DNA of 64,000 bases from Ahrensia kielensis DSM 5890 (GTDB lineage Bacteria > Pseudomonadota > Alphaproteobacteria > Rhizobiales > Rhizobiaceae): assembly GCF_000374465.1 (NCBI RefSeq), contig NZ_KB894531.1, positions 124,001 through 188,000 of the forward strand, given 5' to 3'. The notes beneath the pieces were generated by a model. The model was not told where the DNA came from. It was given only the letters and a program-made list of their open reading frames with translations, and did not search any database. Shown in pieces: positions 44,863 to 55,125 of the stretch (its first letter is position 1; each line of letters opens with the position of its first letter). The translations under genes were made by a program, and so were the position numbers.

Positions 44863-45816
44863 ATGAACTGGATCACAAACTATGTGCGGCCCCGCCTAAA
44901 TGACATGTTGGGTCGGCGCGATTCACCGGAAAACCTTTGGATCAAATGTCCAGAGACCGGAGAAATGGTGTTTCACCGCGATGTGGAAGAAAACCAGTTT
45001 GTGATTCCCAATTCCGGCTATCACATGAAAATTTCAGCCAAAGCACGCATCAAGCATTTTTATGATGATGGTGTTTTTGACATTATCGCTAATCCGCAAG
45101 TGGTCCAAGACCCGCTGAAATTTAGAGACCAGAAGCGTTATGTTGACCGTTTGAAGGAAAACAAAGCGAAAACTGATCTCGAAGATTCCATCATCAATGC
45201 CAGCGGCAAGCTAGAAGGCATGGAGGTGGTAACCACCCTTCACGACTTTACCTTTATGGGCGGATCGCTCGGCATGGCTGCTGGCGATGCGATTATCAAA
45301 GGCTTTGAAACAGCGATCGAGAAGAACTGCCCGCTGATCTTGTTTGCGGCCTCTGGCGGCGCACGTATGCAGGAAGGTATTTTATCTTTGATGCAACTGC
45401 CGCGCACGACGGTAGCGGTTGAAATGCTAAAAGAAGCAGGCCTGCCTTATATCGTTGTTTTGACAAACCCAACTACCGGCGGTGTTTCTGCATCCTATGC
45501 AATGCTGGGCGATGTTCATATTGCTGAACCGGGCTCTGTCATCGGTTTTGCTGGTGCGCGTGTGATCGAACAGACCATTCGCGAAAAATTGCCAGAAGGC
45601 TTCCAACGTGCCGAATATCTGTTGGAGCACGGCATGGTAGATATGGTTGTGCCGCGTCAGGAGCTACGCCCGACAATTGCACGCCTCTTGCGCCTTTTAA
45701 CTAAAGTGCCTTTGCCTGCGGCTTCTGAAGCACCGGTTGAAGAACAAGCCGAATTGCCGAACGGTACTGATGCTTCAGCCTCAAGCAACGAAAAAGAAAA
45801 ACCTGCCAATAGCTAA
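44863..45816 (+). CDS. accD: Acetyl-CoA carboxylase carboxyltransferase subunit beta, zinc ligands mostly lost
   Basis: Beta subunit of the carboxyltransferase half of acetyl-CoA carboxylase, the first step of fatty acid synthesis; its partner AccA is encoded outside the window. The 317-residue crotonase-fold domain is complete, with S-G-G-A-R-M-Q-E-G and G-G-V-S-A-S-Y. The N-terminal zinc ribbon is degenerate: E. coli has C-x2-C-x15-C-x2-C, while here only the first cysteine remains (K-C-P-E-T-G, later V-I-P-N-S-G-Y-H-M). I recall the same in Rhizobiales AccD. GAGAGA precedes the ATG. Confidence 0.95.
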   Translation: MNWITNYVRPRLNDMLGRRDSPENLWIKCPETGEMVFHRDVEENQFVIPNSGYHMKISAKARIKHFYDDGVFDIIANPQVVQDPLKFRDQKRYVDRLKENKAKTDLEDSIINASGKLEGMEVVTTLHDFTFMGGSLGMAAGDAIIKGFETAIEKNCPLILFAASGGARMQEGILSLMQLPRTTVAVEMLKEAGLPYIVVLTNPTTGGVSASYAMLGDVHIAEPGSVIGFAGARVIEQTIREKLPEGFQRAEYLLEHGMVDMVVPRQELRPTIARLLRLLTKVPLPAASEAPVEEQAELPNGTDASASSNEKEKPANS

Positions 45817-45840
45817 CATCGCAACAAGGGTGCTTCTGGT

Positions 45841-47196
45841 ATGACATCGGATTTTGAAGAGCGCTCAGGGCACATTGCACACAGCAATCATGCGGCTGAT
45901 GAGATAGACAAACTCATGAGCCTTCATCCCAAAGGCTTTGATCTGTCTTTGGGACGGATCAAACGGCTAATGGAGCGTTTGGGCAATCCGCATGAAAAGC
46001 TGCCGCCAGTCATTCATATTGCTGGCACCAATGGCAAAGGTTCTTGCGCAGCTTTTTGCCGCGCGATTTTGGAAGCGCATGGAAAATCAGTTCATGTGCA
46101 TACGTCACCGCATCTTGTTCATTGGCATGAGCGCTATCGCTTAGCCGGCACACTTGTTGACGATGAGACACTTGCTGATGCTATCAAACGTGTAGCCCAT
46201 GCAAATAATGGCGAACACATTACCGTTTTTGAAATTCTCACGGCTGTTATGTTCGTGCTGTTTTCTGAACATCCGGCCGATGTGGCGATTGTCGAAGTTG
46301 GCCTTGGCGGGCGCGCCGATGCGACCAATATAATCGAGCAACCTGCAGCAACCGTTATCATGCCAATTGGGCTCGATCATATTGCCTATCTTGGTGATAC
46401 GATTGAAAAAATCGCCACTGAAAAGGGCGGTATTATCAAAAAAGATATTCCGCTGATCATCGGCGCGCAGCCGAATGCAGGAGCGCGTGAAACCCTTGAA
46501 GATATGGCGTATAAACTCAATGCGCCCGTTAAAATTTACGGACAGGATTTTCATGCTTATGAGGAACATGGACGGCTTGTTTTTCAAAGCGATGTGGGAC
46601 TGTCTGACTTACCGCTTCCTGCTTTGCCAGGGCGTCATCAACATGCCAATGCAGCCGCTGCAATAATGGCAGTGTGTGCTGCAGGTTTTGACCCTTCAGA
46701 CAGTGAAATTGAAGCGGCAATGCTCAGCGTTTCATGGCCAGCACGTATGCAAGCTTTAACCAGCGGCCCGCTTACAGAGCTTGGCCCCAAGAATGCAGAG
46801 TTCTGGTTAGATGGGGGACATAACCCTGATGCCGGTATCGCATGTGCTGAATATTTAGCGGCTCGTGAAGAGGCGAGCGAACGACCGATTTATATGATCT
46901 GCGGCATGATCAATACGAAAGATGCCGTTGGTTACTTCAAAGCCTTTAATGGCCTCGTGCGCCACGTCTTCACGGTGCCTGTACCATCCAGCGAAGCAGG
47001 GGTTGATCCTGTCTTTTTAGCGCAGCAAGCGACCGAAGCTGGCTTAACGGCAGAAGTTACAGCCAGCGTTAGTGATGCGATCAATAAATTGACTGCACAA
47101 TTGGCCCCGTCTGAGCCTTCACCGCGCATATTGATTTGCGGGTCATTGTACTTAGCTGGCGATGTTTTACGCGACAATCTAACGCCGCCTGTATGA
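45841..47196 (+). CDS. folC: Bifunctional folylpolyglutamate/dihydrofolate synthase
   Basis: Adds glutamate to dihydropteroate and then extends the polyglutamate tail of folates. The 451-residue Mur-ligase-like enzyme shows the ATP loop H-I-A-G-T-N-G-K-G-S (about residues 59-68), V-E-V-G-L-G-G-R-A-D-A-T-N, and the second-domain D-G-G-H-N-P-D-A motif. It follows accD after 24 bases, completing the trpFBA-accD-folC group. It ends at a terminator shared with trxA. Confidence 0.95.
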   Translation: MTSDFEERSGHIAHSNHAADEIDKLMSLHPKGFDLSLGRIKRLMERLGNPHEKLPPVIHIAGTNGKGSCAAFCRAILEAHGKSVHVHTSPHLVHWHERYRLAGTLVDDETLADAIKRVAHANNGEHITVFEILTAVMFVLFSEHPADVAIVEVGLGGRADATNIIEQPAATVIMPIGLDHIAYLGDTIEKIATEKGGIIKKDIPLIIGAQPNAGARETLEDMAYKLNAPVKIYGQDFHAYEEHGRLVFQSDVGLSDLPLPALPGRHQHANAAAAIMAVCAAGFDPSDSEIEAAMLSVSWPARMQALTSGPLTELGPKNAEFWLDGGHNPDAGIACAEYLAAREEASERPIYMICGMINTKDAVGYFKAFNGLVRHVFTVPVPSSEAGVDPVFLAQQATEAGLTAEVTASVSDAINKLTAQLAPSEPSPRILICGSLYLAGDVLRDNLTPPV

Positions 47197-47205
47197 TCAC
47201 AGCAA

Positions 47206-47233
47206 AAAACCGGCACTTCTCAGCGCCGGTTTT
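47206..47233. terminator. Bidirectional terminator between folC and trxA
   Basis: AAAACCGGC/GCCGGTTTT stem of nine pairs with a 10-base loop, T-rich on one side and A-rich on the other, between convergent genes. It starts nine bases after the folC stop and ends 23 bases before the trxA stop. Confidence 0.88.
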
Positions 47234-47255
47234 CATTCATTCACATCGTTATGGA

Positions 47256-47579
47256 TTAGGCTGTTGCGCCTTTAATCCAGTCGGACAATTTGCCTTTTGG
47301 TGACGCGCCAATCATTTGGTCGGCAATTTCGCCGCCTTTAAACATGTAAAGCGTTGGAATAGAGCGAACGCCATATTGCGCTGCAATTTCAGGATTTTCA
47401 TCAATGTTTACTTTGACGATCTTCACCTGACCGTCCATTTCTGCCGAAATTTCTTCCAGCGCTGGTGCGATCATCTTACAAGGTCCGCACCATTCGGCCC
47501 AGAAGTCTACTACAACAGGAACGTCAGCGTTTAAAACATCGTTCTGAAAGCTTGCAGTATCAGATTTAACAGTCGCCAT
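47256..47579 (-). CDS. trxA: Thioredoxin
   Basis: Small dithiol oxidoreductase, 107 residues, with the active site W-C-G-P-C at residues 30-34 and the cis-proline loop R-S-I-P-T-L. It supplies electrons to ribonucleotide reductase and to peroxide-defence enzymes. It lies 70 bases after addA on the same strand. The addBA-trxA order is one I recall from Rhizobiales. A GGAGAA-type site precedes the ATG. Confidence 0.97.
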   Translation of the reverse strand: MATVKSDTASFQNDVLNADVPVVVDFWAEWCGPCKMIAPALEEISAEMDGQVKIVKVNIDENPEIAAQYGVRSIPTLYMFKGGEIADQMIGASPKGKLSDWIKGATA

Positions 47580-47649
47580 GGATTTTCTCCGAGTTGATTC
47601 TTGGTCTGCAATGTGGGCGCTATTGAAGTGAGATTCAAGTTAAACGACC

Positions 47650-50600
47650 TCAATTTAATGTGTTGTCTGGCAGCATATTTTGAAGTGTCTGTTCCAAGAG
47701 CTTATTATCAATTTCAATAAGCTGCGGTGTCACCGTAAACAAAAGCGCCGCTTTGACCAGTTTTTGAGGGTATAGCGGTGCAATTAACGCGTGATAAAGC
47801 GCCATTTGACGCAAATAAATGAGCGGTACGCCGCTCAAATTCAAAGGCGGCTTTGCATTTGTTTTATAATCAATGATGTAAACATGGTCGCCCACGACTG
47901 CGAGCCTATCAACCACACCTGACACAGCGTGTTTTTCATCGCCAATATCAACCATGCCCATAACCGATACTTCGGTACTTCCATTTTCTGAGAAAAATGG
48001 CGCATAGGCAGGTTCATCCATAACCCGGAGCGTTTGCGAAACAATCTGGTCAATATCTGAGCGGCTCCAACGCGATTCTATATGCTGGCAAAAAAGACGT
48101 GCTTTGGCTTCACGTTCACCAGCTGGAACATCTGGCAAATATTGAAGCAGTTTGTGAATGACACTGCCGCGCTTGGCAGCAAGGCTTGGCGGCATTGTCA
48201 GCTTTACGCCTTGCGCTTCATAATCAGCAACCAGCGACATGGGTTGTTCCGCCTCGCTTTCTTGCCGATCAGCCTCAACAGAAAGACCTGTTACACCTGA
48301 CGGCACCAATGGGCGCGGGGCAGGCGGCTCTTTTGGCGCGGGTGCACTGAAACAAGCTGGAACCGTTAAAGTCTGCGACGTATCGCTTTGGTTTGAGGCT
48401 TGCGGCGGATAGGGCGCTAGCGTTTGTTCTTCAGGGTAATGTAACGCTTCAAAATCATCGTAAGTGACGGTCTTACTCAAAGGCTCCAAGGCTGTTTTTA
48501 CCATGGAAAGCCACGTTCCATCCTTGCCACCATTTTGCCCAGCATAACCAGCAACAATCAACTGATCGGCAGCGCGCGTCATGCCAACATAAAGTAAACG
48601 CCTATATTCTTCCTCAGCGTTTTGTTTCAAACCTTGAATAATGTCTTTGGTAACGGCCGATTGCGCCGCACCAGAATTGCCAACCAAAACACACTTTAGC
48701 GGGGTTGCCAGCCCAATTGGCAAATCATGCGGCAATAAAACGGGTGTCGAACGGCTACCATAGGCAGGACTTCCAGGATCAATCAGGAATACGATCGGCG
48801 CTTCAAGACCCTTTGCACCATGCACGGTCATGATACGGACTTGATCGCTATCGCCTTCCATTTCCCGTTTTATTTCGGGACTGAAATGTTCTAGTGTGTT
48901 TAAAAATGTTTCTAGTGAAGCTGGACCGGTGCGTTCTTGCGCGATGGCATAGTTTAAGAACTCATCCAGCATTTCACCTGTTTCGGTACCAAGACGCCCG
49001 ATAAGTTTTGACCGCATCTGGTCTGTTACTAGAACCTGACTATAAAATTCAAACACAGGCTTTTGGACAGCGATCTTTATCCATCGTTTCAGCAGTGTAA
49101 CGATCTGCGCAATCTCTTGATCCTTAGACGCATAAAGCGCCATTGTTTCAAACAATGTCCCCTCGCGCTTATAGCTCAACTCAAAAAGATCATCGTCGCT
49201 CATACCGAACATCGGGCTACGCAAAAGCGCTGCGAGCGATAAATCATCGCTTTGATTAATCATCACACGGCCAAGCGCCATCAGATCGAGAACGGCAATG
49301 TGGCTGGTCATACCCAAACGGTCGGCACCAGCGACAGGGATTTTACGTTCTTTAAGCGCACGTGACAGCGCGTGGACAAAAGCATCGCGTTTTCTGACGA
49401 GAACCAGCACATCGCCTGCTCTGATTTTTTGCCCCGTTGCCTCTAGGCAAGCGCCGCTATCAAGCCAGTTTTTAATACGGTTCGCAATTCGGCCTGCAAC
49501 GATAATGGCGGGCTGTGCGGCAAAGTCGAAGGGTTTGCGCCAATCTTCTTCCTGCTCTTGCTTCTCGGCCCGTTCAAAGTCCCAAACCTCCACTGATCCT
49601 GGCTGGTTTTCGCGCAGTGATCTGTGTTTTTGTACATCCCCGCCATGTGCAGCCAAGCCGCGCTTATGGTCAGCATAGGCAAAAACATGGTCAACAGCTG
49701 CCAATACATCGCCTGTTGAACGGAAGGATGCTTCAAGATCAACGGGTTGGAATTTGCGGTCGGCTTGCCCAATTTTTACAGAAAAATGGCTGCGCGCATC
49801 ATCAAAACCTTTTGGATCAGCGCCCTGAAACGAGTAAATCGACTGTTTCTCATCACCCACAGCAAAAACCGTACGTTTGCTGCTCGAAGATGATTCGCCG
49901 GCAAAGAACTCATCGGCAAGCGTTTTGATCACACGCCATTGCGGCGGGCTGGTATCTTGGGCTTCATCGACCAAAATATGGTCAATTCCCTGATCAAGCT
50001 TATAGCGCACCCAATCAGCGACATTGTCTTTCAGCAGCATCATTTCTGTGCGCTCGATTAGATCATCAAAATCGAGCAAACCGCGTCGTCGTTTCAAATT
50101 GGCGTAGAGAGACAAGAGCCTATCTGCGACGCTCAATGCGTCCATTGTTCGGTCTATTTCGTCGAGAAGATTGATCTGTAAGATCAGGGATTGAACATAT
50201 TCTGCTGCTTCGATGAAGCGATCTTGTAGTTCCGGTGCGACTGCAACCGCTTTCTCCGATGCGTAATTTTTAGAAGCGCGCAGTTCATTTTGCTTTGTAA
50301 GAAACAATTCGCAAATTTCGTCGAAAGACGGCAATATTCTTTGGTCGCCATACCAAGTCGTCAGCTTCTCAAGCAAATCACGCGCAGTCTTAGCGCCAGC
50401 TGCTGGAATCACTGCAAATGCATCGCGGCAATATTCTTGCGATAAGCCCGGCAGCGGCCATGCTTTCAGCTTTAAATCTTCAGCGGTGCAATCCACATCA
50501 AAGCCATTTGCCAACAAATAAGTTTGCCGCCACTCAGATGGATCGCCAAGATTATCGAGCAAATTAGTGAGCTTTTGCCGATTATTGACGATTTCAGAGA

Positions 50601-51204
50601 GCAGTTCTTCAAAGCCGGTTTCACCGGAACGCTCAAGGATGCTTAAAACAGCACCATTGCCATGTTCAGAACCGGTCAGTAATTTTCGCCGTGCTTCAGC
50701 CATGAGTAAATCGGCTGCCACATCATCAATTAATTCAAAATGGCCAGCAATATTGGCTTCCAGTGGAAACCGATGAAGCAGCGCCTCGCAAAAGGCGTGG
50801 ATGGTCTGGATTTTAAGCCCACCCGGTGTTTCCAGTGCTTTGGCAAAAAGCGTACGAGCGAAGCGAATTTCAGCGTCCGTGCAATTTCTATTGGTGATGG
50901 CGACCAATTCTTTTGCAAGATCAGCATCGGGCATCGTCGTCCATGCGCCAAGACGCGAGAACACACGGTTTTTCATCTCCGCCGCAGCCGTTTTCGTATA
51001 GGTCAAACAGAGAATTTTTGCCGGATCAACACCTGTCAGCAAAAGCCGGATAACACGGGTGGAAAGCACATAGGTTTTACCGGAACCCGCATTTGCAGAC
51101 ACCCACGCCGAAGTATCAGGGCTGGCGGCCAATGCTTGCCGATTAATTGTAACCTGATCAGGTTTAGGTTTTAAATTATCCGTATTGGTCTCATTATTGC
51201 TCAT
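47650..51204 (-). CDS. addA: Double-strand break repair helicase-nuclease AddA
   Basis: UvrD-type helicase and nuclease subunit of the AddAB complex, the RecBCD equivalent that resects broken DNA for RecA. The 1184 residues include Walker A in A-G-S-G-K-T (residues 39-44), motif II D-E-A-Q-D-T, motif III G-D-x-K-Q-S-I-Y, motif V-VI V-H-G-A-K-G-L-E-A and Y-V-G-M-T-R-A, and a C-terminal RecB-like nuclease with V-D-R-L and D-Y-K-T-N. Its start overlaps the end of addB by four bases. Confidence 0.96.
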   Translation of the reverse strand: MSNNETNTDNLKPKPDQVTINRQALAASPDTSAWVSANAGSGKTYVLSTRVIRLLLTGVDPAKILCLTYTKTAAAEMKNRVFSRLGAWTTMPDADLAKELVAITNRNCTDAEIRFARTLFAKALETPGGLKIQTIHAFCEALLHRFPLEANIAGHFELIDDVAADLLMAEARRKLLTGSEHGNGAVLSILERSGETGFEELLSEIVNNRQKLTNLLDNLGDPSEWRQTYLLANGFDVDCTAEDLKLKAWPLPGLSQEYCRDAFAVIPAAGAKTARDLLEKLTTWYGDQRILPSFDEICELFLTKQNELRASKNYASEKAVAVAPELQDRFIEAAEYVQSLILQINLLDEIDRTMDALSVADRLLSLYANLKRRRGLLDFDDLIERTEMMLLKDNVADWVRYKLDQGIDHILVDEAQDTSPPQWRVIKTLADEFFAGESSSSSKRTVFAVGDEKQSIYSFQGADPKGFDDARSHFSVKIGQADRKFQPVDLEASFRSTGDVLAAVDHVFAYADHKRGLAAHGGDVQKHRSLRENQPGSVEVWDFERAEKQEQEEDWRKPFDFAAQPAIIVAGRIANRIKNWLDSGACLEATGQKIRAGDVLVLVRKRDAFVHALSRALKERKIPVAGADRLGMTSHIAVLDLMALGRVMINQSDDLSLAALLRSPMFGMSDDDLFELSYKREGTLFETMALYASKDQEIAQIVTLLKRWIKIAVQKPVFEFYSQVLVTDQMRSKLIGRLGTETGEMLDEFLNYAIAQERTGPASLETFLNTLEHFSPEIKREMEGDSDQVRIMTVHGAKGLEAPIVFLIDPGSPAYGSRSTPVLLPHDLPIGLATPLKCVLVGNSGAAQSAVTKDIIQGLKQNAEEEYRRLLYVGMTRAADQLIVAGYAGQNGGKDGTWLSMVKTALEPLSKTVTYDDFEALHYPEEQTLAPYPPQASNQSDTSQTLTVPACFSAPAPKEPPAPRPLVPSGVTGLSVEADRQESEAEQPMSLVADYEAQGVKLTMPPSLAAKRGSVIHKLLQYLPDVPAGEREAKARLFCQHIESRWSRSDIDQIVSQTLRVMDEPAYAPFFSENGSTEVSVMGMVDIGDEKHAVSGVVDRLAVVGDHVYIIDYKTNAKPPLNLSGVPLIYLRQMALYHALIAPLYPQKLVKAALLFTVTPQLIEIDNKLLEQTLQNMLPDNTLN

Positions 51205-54200
51205 GTCGATTCGGATCCGTTATCACTGTCCACTCCGGCCGACCATTCAAGCACACGCGCCAAGTGATCATACTCGCCGCTATAATCATGCTGCTTTGCT
51301 GGGATGGCGCGCGATACATAACCACTTTCTTCGTCGGCAAAGAAACTCAGTAGTTGAACCAGCTTTTCCCACGCTGCGTCAGCCAGAACATCGGCCTCTT
51401 TGTGCTTGTTTCCAGTGCCGCGCACATCATTATGTTTTACATCGCCCTTGGGGCCCAAAGTCACATAGAGAAGAGCTGCGGCATCAGACTTACCGAGCTG
51501 ATCAAAAGCCCCACGTTTTAATAGGGCTGCCTCAAGCGGCATCTGAGGGGCCAACATAGAATGCACTTGATCGACACTTGGAACACCGCCCGTCTTAAAG
51601 TCGATAATATCAACACTGCCATCCGCGTTTAAGTCCAAACGGTCGGCAACACCGCGCAATGTAACGCCCGTCATATCGACAGGTAGTTTTTGCGACTTTA
51701 GCTCAGCATGGCGCTTAACACCTTCCTCGTCGCGGGTCTTTTCCCAGTCCGCAATGGCAGATATCGCAGCATCAAACCGTGTCCGCCATAAAACTTCGAT
51801 ATCTGCAGGAAGTGCAAAGTCGGCAAATATACGATCTGCAATCTTACGCAATTGATCTGCTGCATCGGGCTTGGTGTAATCAATCTTCGCTTTCGTCGAT
51901 TCTTCCAATATCGCGTGAAACAGCGTGCCGCGTGTTGCTGCATCTGGTTCGCGCACCAAATCTTCTAGTGGCTGAAGGCCCAAAACGCGCTTTGCATAGA
52001 TCGCATAGGGATCACGCCTCAGCCGTTCGATTTCCGTTACGGAGAAATGCGTTGGCCGCGCATGGACAGGCGGCTTTGGCTCCGGCCGCGTTTCCAGATC
52101 TATGTCTTTTGCTTTTTCTAAAGCCTGAACAATATCTACGTAAACCTGCCCGCGACTTTGCATTTGTTTCACAGCGCCTTCGCCGGCCAGCGTTTCAAGA
52201 CGTTGAAGCCAGCGCGATGCAACAGCTGGCGCATTGTCCATTCTTATCGCGCGTGTGAGCAGAACGCGTTTCTGCCCCATGCCCATATAAAAGTCATGAG
52301 CCGACAAACCAATGCGGCGTTCAGGTGGCTGCATTTTCATGCGGATTTTCATGCCGCGCGTTAAAAACGGGTCATTGGATGTTTGTTGCGGCCAAACAGC
52401 CTCATTCAGCCCGCCCATGATTAGAAAATCGACGGTTTGAAGCCTTGCTTCCAAAGTTCCCCAAATTGAAACGCGCGGATGACCATTTGCCACTGGCTTA
52501 ACAGACATCGTGCTCGTGACCGCACGTACAATTTCTGGCCATTGGTCAGGCGCAAATTTGATTTCCAATTCACTGCCAAAAAACGATGTGAGAAGTTTGC
52601 GCAGCATGGTGCCTGCTTCACCGGTAAAAAGCTGCTGATGGTATTCACCCTCATCTTTGGCAAGCGATTCTACCGTTGTGATGGTCGCAGCCAACATCGT
52701 CTCCAATGTTACCTCTTCACCCTGCTTGACCAATATACATAAAGGAGCAAATGCAGCTTCGATACGCGCTGCAAGCGATATTATACCTGCCTCTATGTCA
52801 GCGCGCTGATCTTCATCTAGCTTTCGCAGCCATGACGGCTCATAGGCACCTTCTTTTTTGCGAGCATTAATCTGATCAGTGGCAAATGCAACAAAGTCTC
52901 CGCATGTGAACCGACCAATGCCGCCGCGCAGCACCATTTGCTCAAGCCAGCCCAATGATGCCTGATACTCATCACGCGGCATGCCCAGTTGAACCAGTGG
53001 ATTTTTTAATAACGCCAATAATTCTGCTGGGTCACCTGCATTGAATACGCATTGAAAGGCAAAGCCGAGCAAAACGCCTTGCGGCGTTGTGTCAAAGGCA
53101 CTGCCGCCTGAATCATCGGCTTCTATACCGTAGCGTGCCAACTCGGTCACAACCCTGCGTGCGAGCGTGCGATGGGGTGTAACAAGCGCTGCATTGACGG
53201 ATGGATCAGCGATTGCTTCACGCAAAGCCGCTGCGATGGCTGCGGCTTCCTGACGTTCATTATCCGCGGTTAGAATTTCAACATTATCAAAAGCTGAATC
53301 GGCAAGGTTTTCACGTGTTTCCAACCATGTTGCTGTGCGCGGTGCAGGTTCAAGTGCTGCACCAATCCATTTTTGACGCTCCAGCAGATTAACGCCGCTT
53401 GTGTCGCCAATTTTTGAAACCAGTCCCTGTGCACCCATCTTCAAGACCAGATGATGCATGCCATATTGCGGATGACCGATCGCCGAAGCAAGATCATCTG
53501 CATCTTCAAGTGCCGCTTTCGTTTCTTGGCTCATGCTCAGATCATAACCTGGCAAAACAACAGCCCCTGACGGCAGTTTGGAAATTGCAGCGATCAAATC
53601 AGCAGTTGCTGGAATTGTGCCTGTTGAACCAGCCACAATAACAGGGTCGCTTGGTTGCTGCTCTGTCAAACGTGCCGCTTCGCCCCGCAGCATCATATTA
53701 CGGTGAATGGCTGGATCAATGCGGCGCAGTTCATCTAACTTTTGCGGCCATTCGCTGGCAATGATTTGCAAGAAAGCGTGCGTGACATTCCACCAGCCCG
53801 GCAAATCCAATTCAGCGGCGGCAGTTTCAATGGCCTCAAACTCTAAATCTTCGGTCTGCAATTGGTCCAAAAGTTCTGCGAGTGCTTTTGCCATCCAGAA
53901 CGCATCTGCAGTCGAGGCCGGTGTCAAAATATCTTCATCTGGATATAAGTTACGCAGCGCATCCGTCAGATGTTTATTCCAATCGGCAATCAAGCCCCCC
54001 AGCAGAAGTTGGCGGTGCAAACTGTCGATGGGTTCAGCCAGACCTAGTGCCGCATCAGCGTGCCCACTAAACAGCGCTTCTTCTTCGTCAAATTCACCCA
54101 ATTGTTTGATGACAGGCAGCAATGCGCTTTGTGCGCCTAAATGATCGAGAAAGGCCGACCTCAGTTCACGCGCCGCGCGCCGTGTCGGCACATAGATCGT

Positions 54201-54341
54201 TACTTTTGCCAGTGACAAGGGATCGCCGTCATGCGCAAACCCTGCAATCAAATCACCGTCACAAAGAGCCTTTGCAAGCGTTGCAAGAAACGGTTGTCCA
54301 GGCTCAATCGTATAGACTCGTGGCTCAGTATGCTTTTTCAA
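51201..54341 (-). CDS. addB: Double-strand break repair protein AddB
   Basis: Second subunit of AddAB, 1046 residues. The N-terminal part resembles an inactivated UvrD-like helicase (V-P-T-R-R-A-A-R-E-L). The C-terminal nuclease domain has G-V-A-D-R-L-D and D-F-K-T-G, giving a second active nuclease. The C-terminal nuclease iron-sulfur cysteines of the Gram-positive AddB are not obvious here, as is usual in alphaproteobacteria. It follows murU after 55 bases, which contain an inverted repeat. Confidence 0.94.
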   Translation of the reverse strand: MKKHTEPRVYTIEPGQPFLATLAKALCDGDLIAGFAHDGDPLSLAKVTIYVPTRRAARELRSAFLDHLGAQSALLPVIKQLGEFDEEEALFSGHADAALGLAEPIDSLHRQLLLGGLIADWNKHLTDALRNLYPDEDILTPASTADAFWMAKALAELLDQLQTEDLEFEAIETAAAELDLPGWWNVTHAFLQIIASEWPQKLDELRRIDPAIHRNMMLRGEAARLTEQQPSDPVIVAGSTGTIPATADLIAAISKLPSGAVVLPGYDLSMSQETKAALEDADDLASAIGHPQYGMHHLVLKMGAQGLVSKIGDTSGVNLLERQKWIGAALEPAPRTATWLETRENLADSAFDNVEILTADNERQEAAAIAAALREAIADPSVNAALVTPHRTLARRVVTELARYGIEADDSGGSAFDTTPQGVLLGFAFQCVFNAGDPAELLALLKNPLVQLGMPRDEYQASLGWLEQMVLRGGIGRFTCGDFVAFATDQINARKKEGAYEPSWLRKLDEDQRADIEAGIISLAARIEAAFAPLCILVKQGEEVTLETMLAATITTVESLAKDEGEYHQQLFTGEAGTMLRKLLTSFFGSELEIKFAPDQWPEIVRAVTSTMSVKPVANGHPRVSIWGTLEARLQTVDFLIMGGLNEAVWPQQTSNDPFLTRGMKIRMKMQPPERRIGLSAHDFYMGMGQKRVLLTRAIRMDNAPAVASRWLQRLETLAGEGAVKQMQSRGQVYVDIVQALEKAKDIDLETRPEPKPPVHARPTHFSVTEIERLRRDPYAIYAKRVLGLQPLEDLVREPDAATRGTLFHAILEESTKAKIDYTKPDAADQLRKIADRIFADFALPADIEVLWRTRFDAAISAIADWEKTRDEEGVKRHAELKSQKLPVDMTGVTLRGVADRLDLNADGSVDIIDFKTGGVPSVDQVHSMLAPQMPLEAALLKRGAFDQLGKSDAAALLYVTLGPKGDVKHNDVRGTGNKHKEADVLADAAWEKLVQLLSFFADEESGYVSRAIPAKQHDYSGEYDHLARVLEWSAGVDSDNGSEST

Positions 54342-54361
54342 ATCACCGCTCTTTTTTGACC

Positions 54362-54386
54362 ATTATCAACGCATTCGCGTGATAAT
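54362..54386. repeat. Inverted repeat between murU and addB
   Basis: ATTATCA and TGATAAT arms, extended inward by ACGC/GCG with a one-base slip. It ends close to the addB start. No U-run follows on the minus strand, so it is not a terminator. Confidence 0.5.
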
Positions 54387-54396
54387 ACGCATAGAC

Positions 54397-55125
54397 TTAA
54401 CTCAGTTCACGGAGTTTGGCTTCCGCATCTGCAAGACCCTGCGGTGTACCAACGGTTATCCAATGACCATTTTCAAGAATAATGCCGAATAGTCGGTTCT
54501 TTGCAATCGCCTGATCGAAATAGACATTGAGCGAATGGGCTTCCTTGCGATCACCGTCGAAAATAGCAGGATTATAAATTGCAGCGCCCGCATAGATATA
54601 ACCTGCCCCATCACTGTTTTTCGCACGTGCCAAACTGCCATCGCTTGCCATCGTAAAATCATGACCACCCGTATGGCCGGTGGCATCTTCAACACGGCAT
54701 AGAAGAAGCAAGATGTCCATCTTGCTCTCATCAAATGTTTTAATCATGCGCTGCAGTGTTGGCTCGCCCTGATCGATCCAGAATGTATCAGCGTTAAGCA
54801 GTGCAAACGGTGCGTCGCCCAACAATGGTAAGGCACGCACTGTGCCGCCGCCTGTTTCCAAGATTGCATCGCTCTCATCGCTGATGGTGCAATCTATGTC
54901 TTGTCGTGTTTTGCAATGCGCTACAATTTGATCGCCCAGATAATGCACATTGACGACAGCTTTTGAAATCGCGCCATCTGCCAAAACATCCAAAGCTCGA
55001 TCAAGCATTGTTCTGCCGCCGACTTTTACTAAAGGCTTTGGCATTTTGTCCGTTATGGGACGCAGCCGTTTGCCGAAGCCAGCGGCAAGCACCATTGCCG
55101 TATCTATGTTTTTTTTATGCATCAA
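54397..55125 (-). CDS. murU: Nucleotidyltransferase, MurU-like
   Basis: A 242-residue sugar-1-phosphate nucleotidyltransferase with the N-terminal nucleotide loop L-A-A-G-F-G-K-R-L-R-P-I-T and K-P-L-V-K-V-G-G-R. In Pseudomonas, MurU makes UDP-MurNAc from MurNAc-1-phosphate in a peptidoglycan salvage route that bypasses MurA. The assignment rests on the kinase next to it: the preceding gene carries an AmgK-like domain, and amgK-murU is the known pair. A role in other sugars remains possible. It overlaps that gene by 11 bases. Confidence 0.82.
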   Translation of the reverse strand: MMHKKNIDTAMVLAAGFGKRLRPITDKMPKPLVKVGGRTMLDRALDVLADGAISKAVVNVHYLGDQIVAHCKTRQDIDCTISDESDAILETGGGTVRALPLLGDAPFALLNADTFWIDQGEPTLQRMIKTFDESKMDILLLLCRVEDATGHTGGHDFTMASDGSLARAKNSDGAGYIYAGAAIYNPAIFDGDRKEAHSLNVYFDQAIAKNRLFGIILENGHWITVGTPQGLADAEAKLRELS

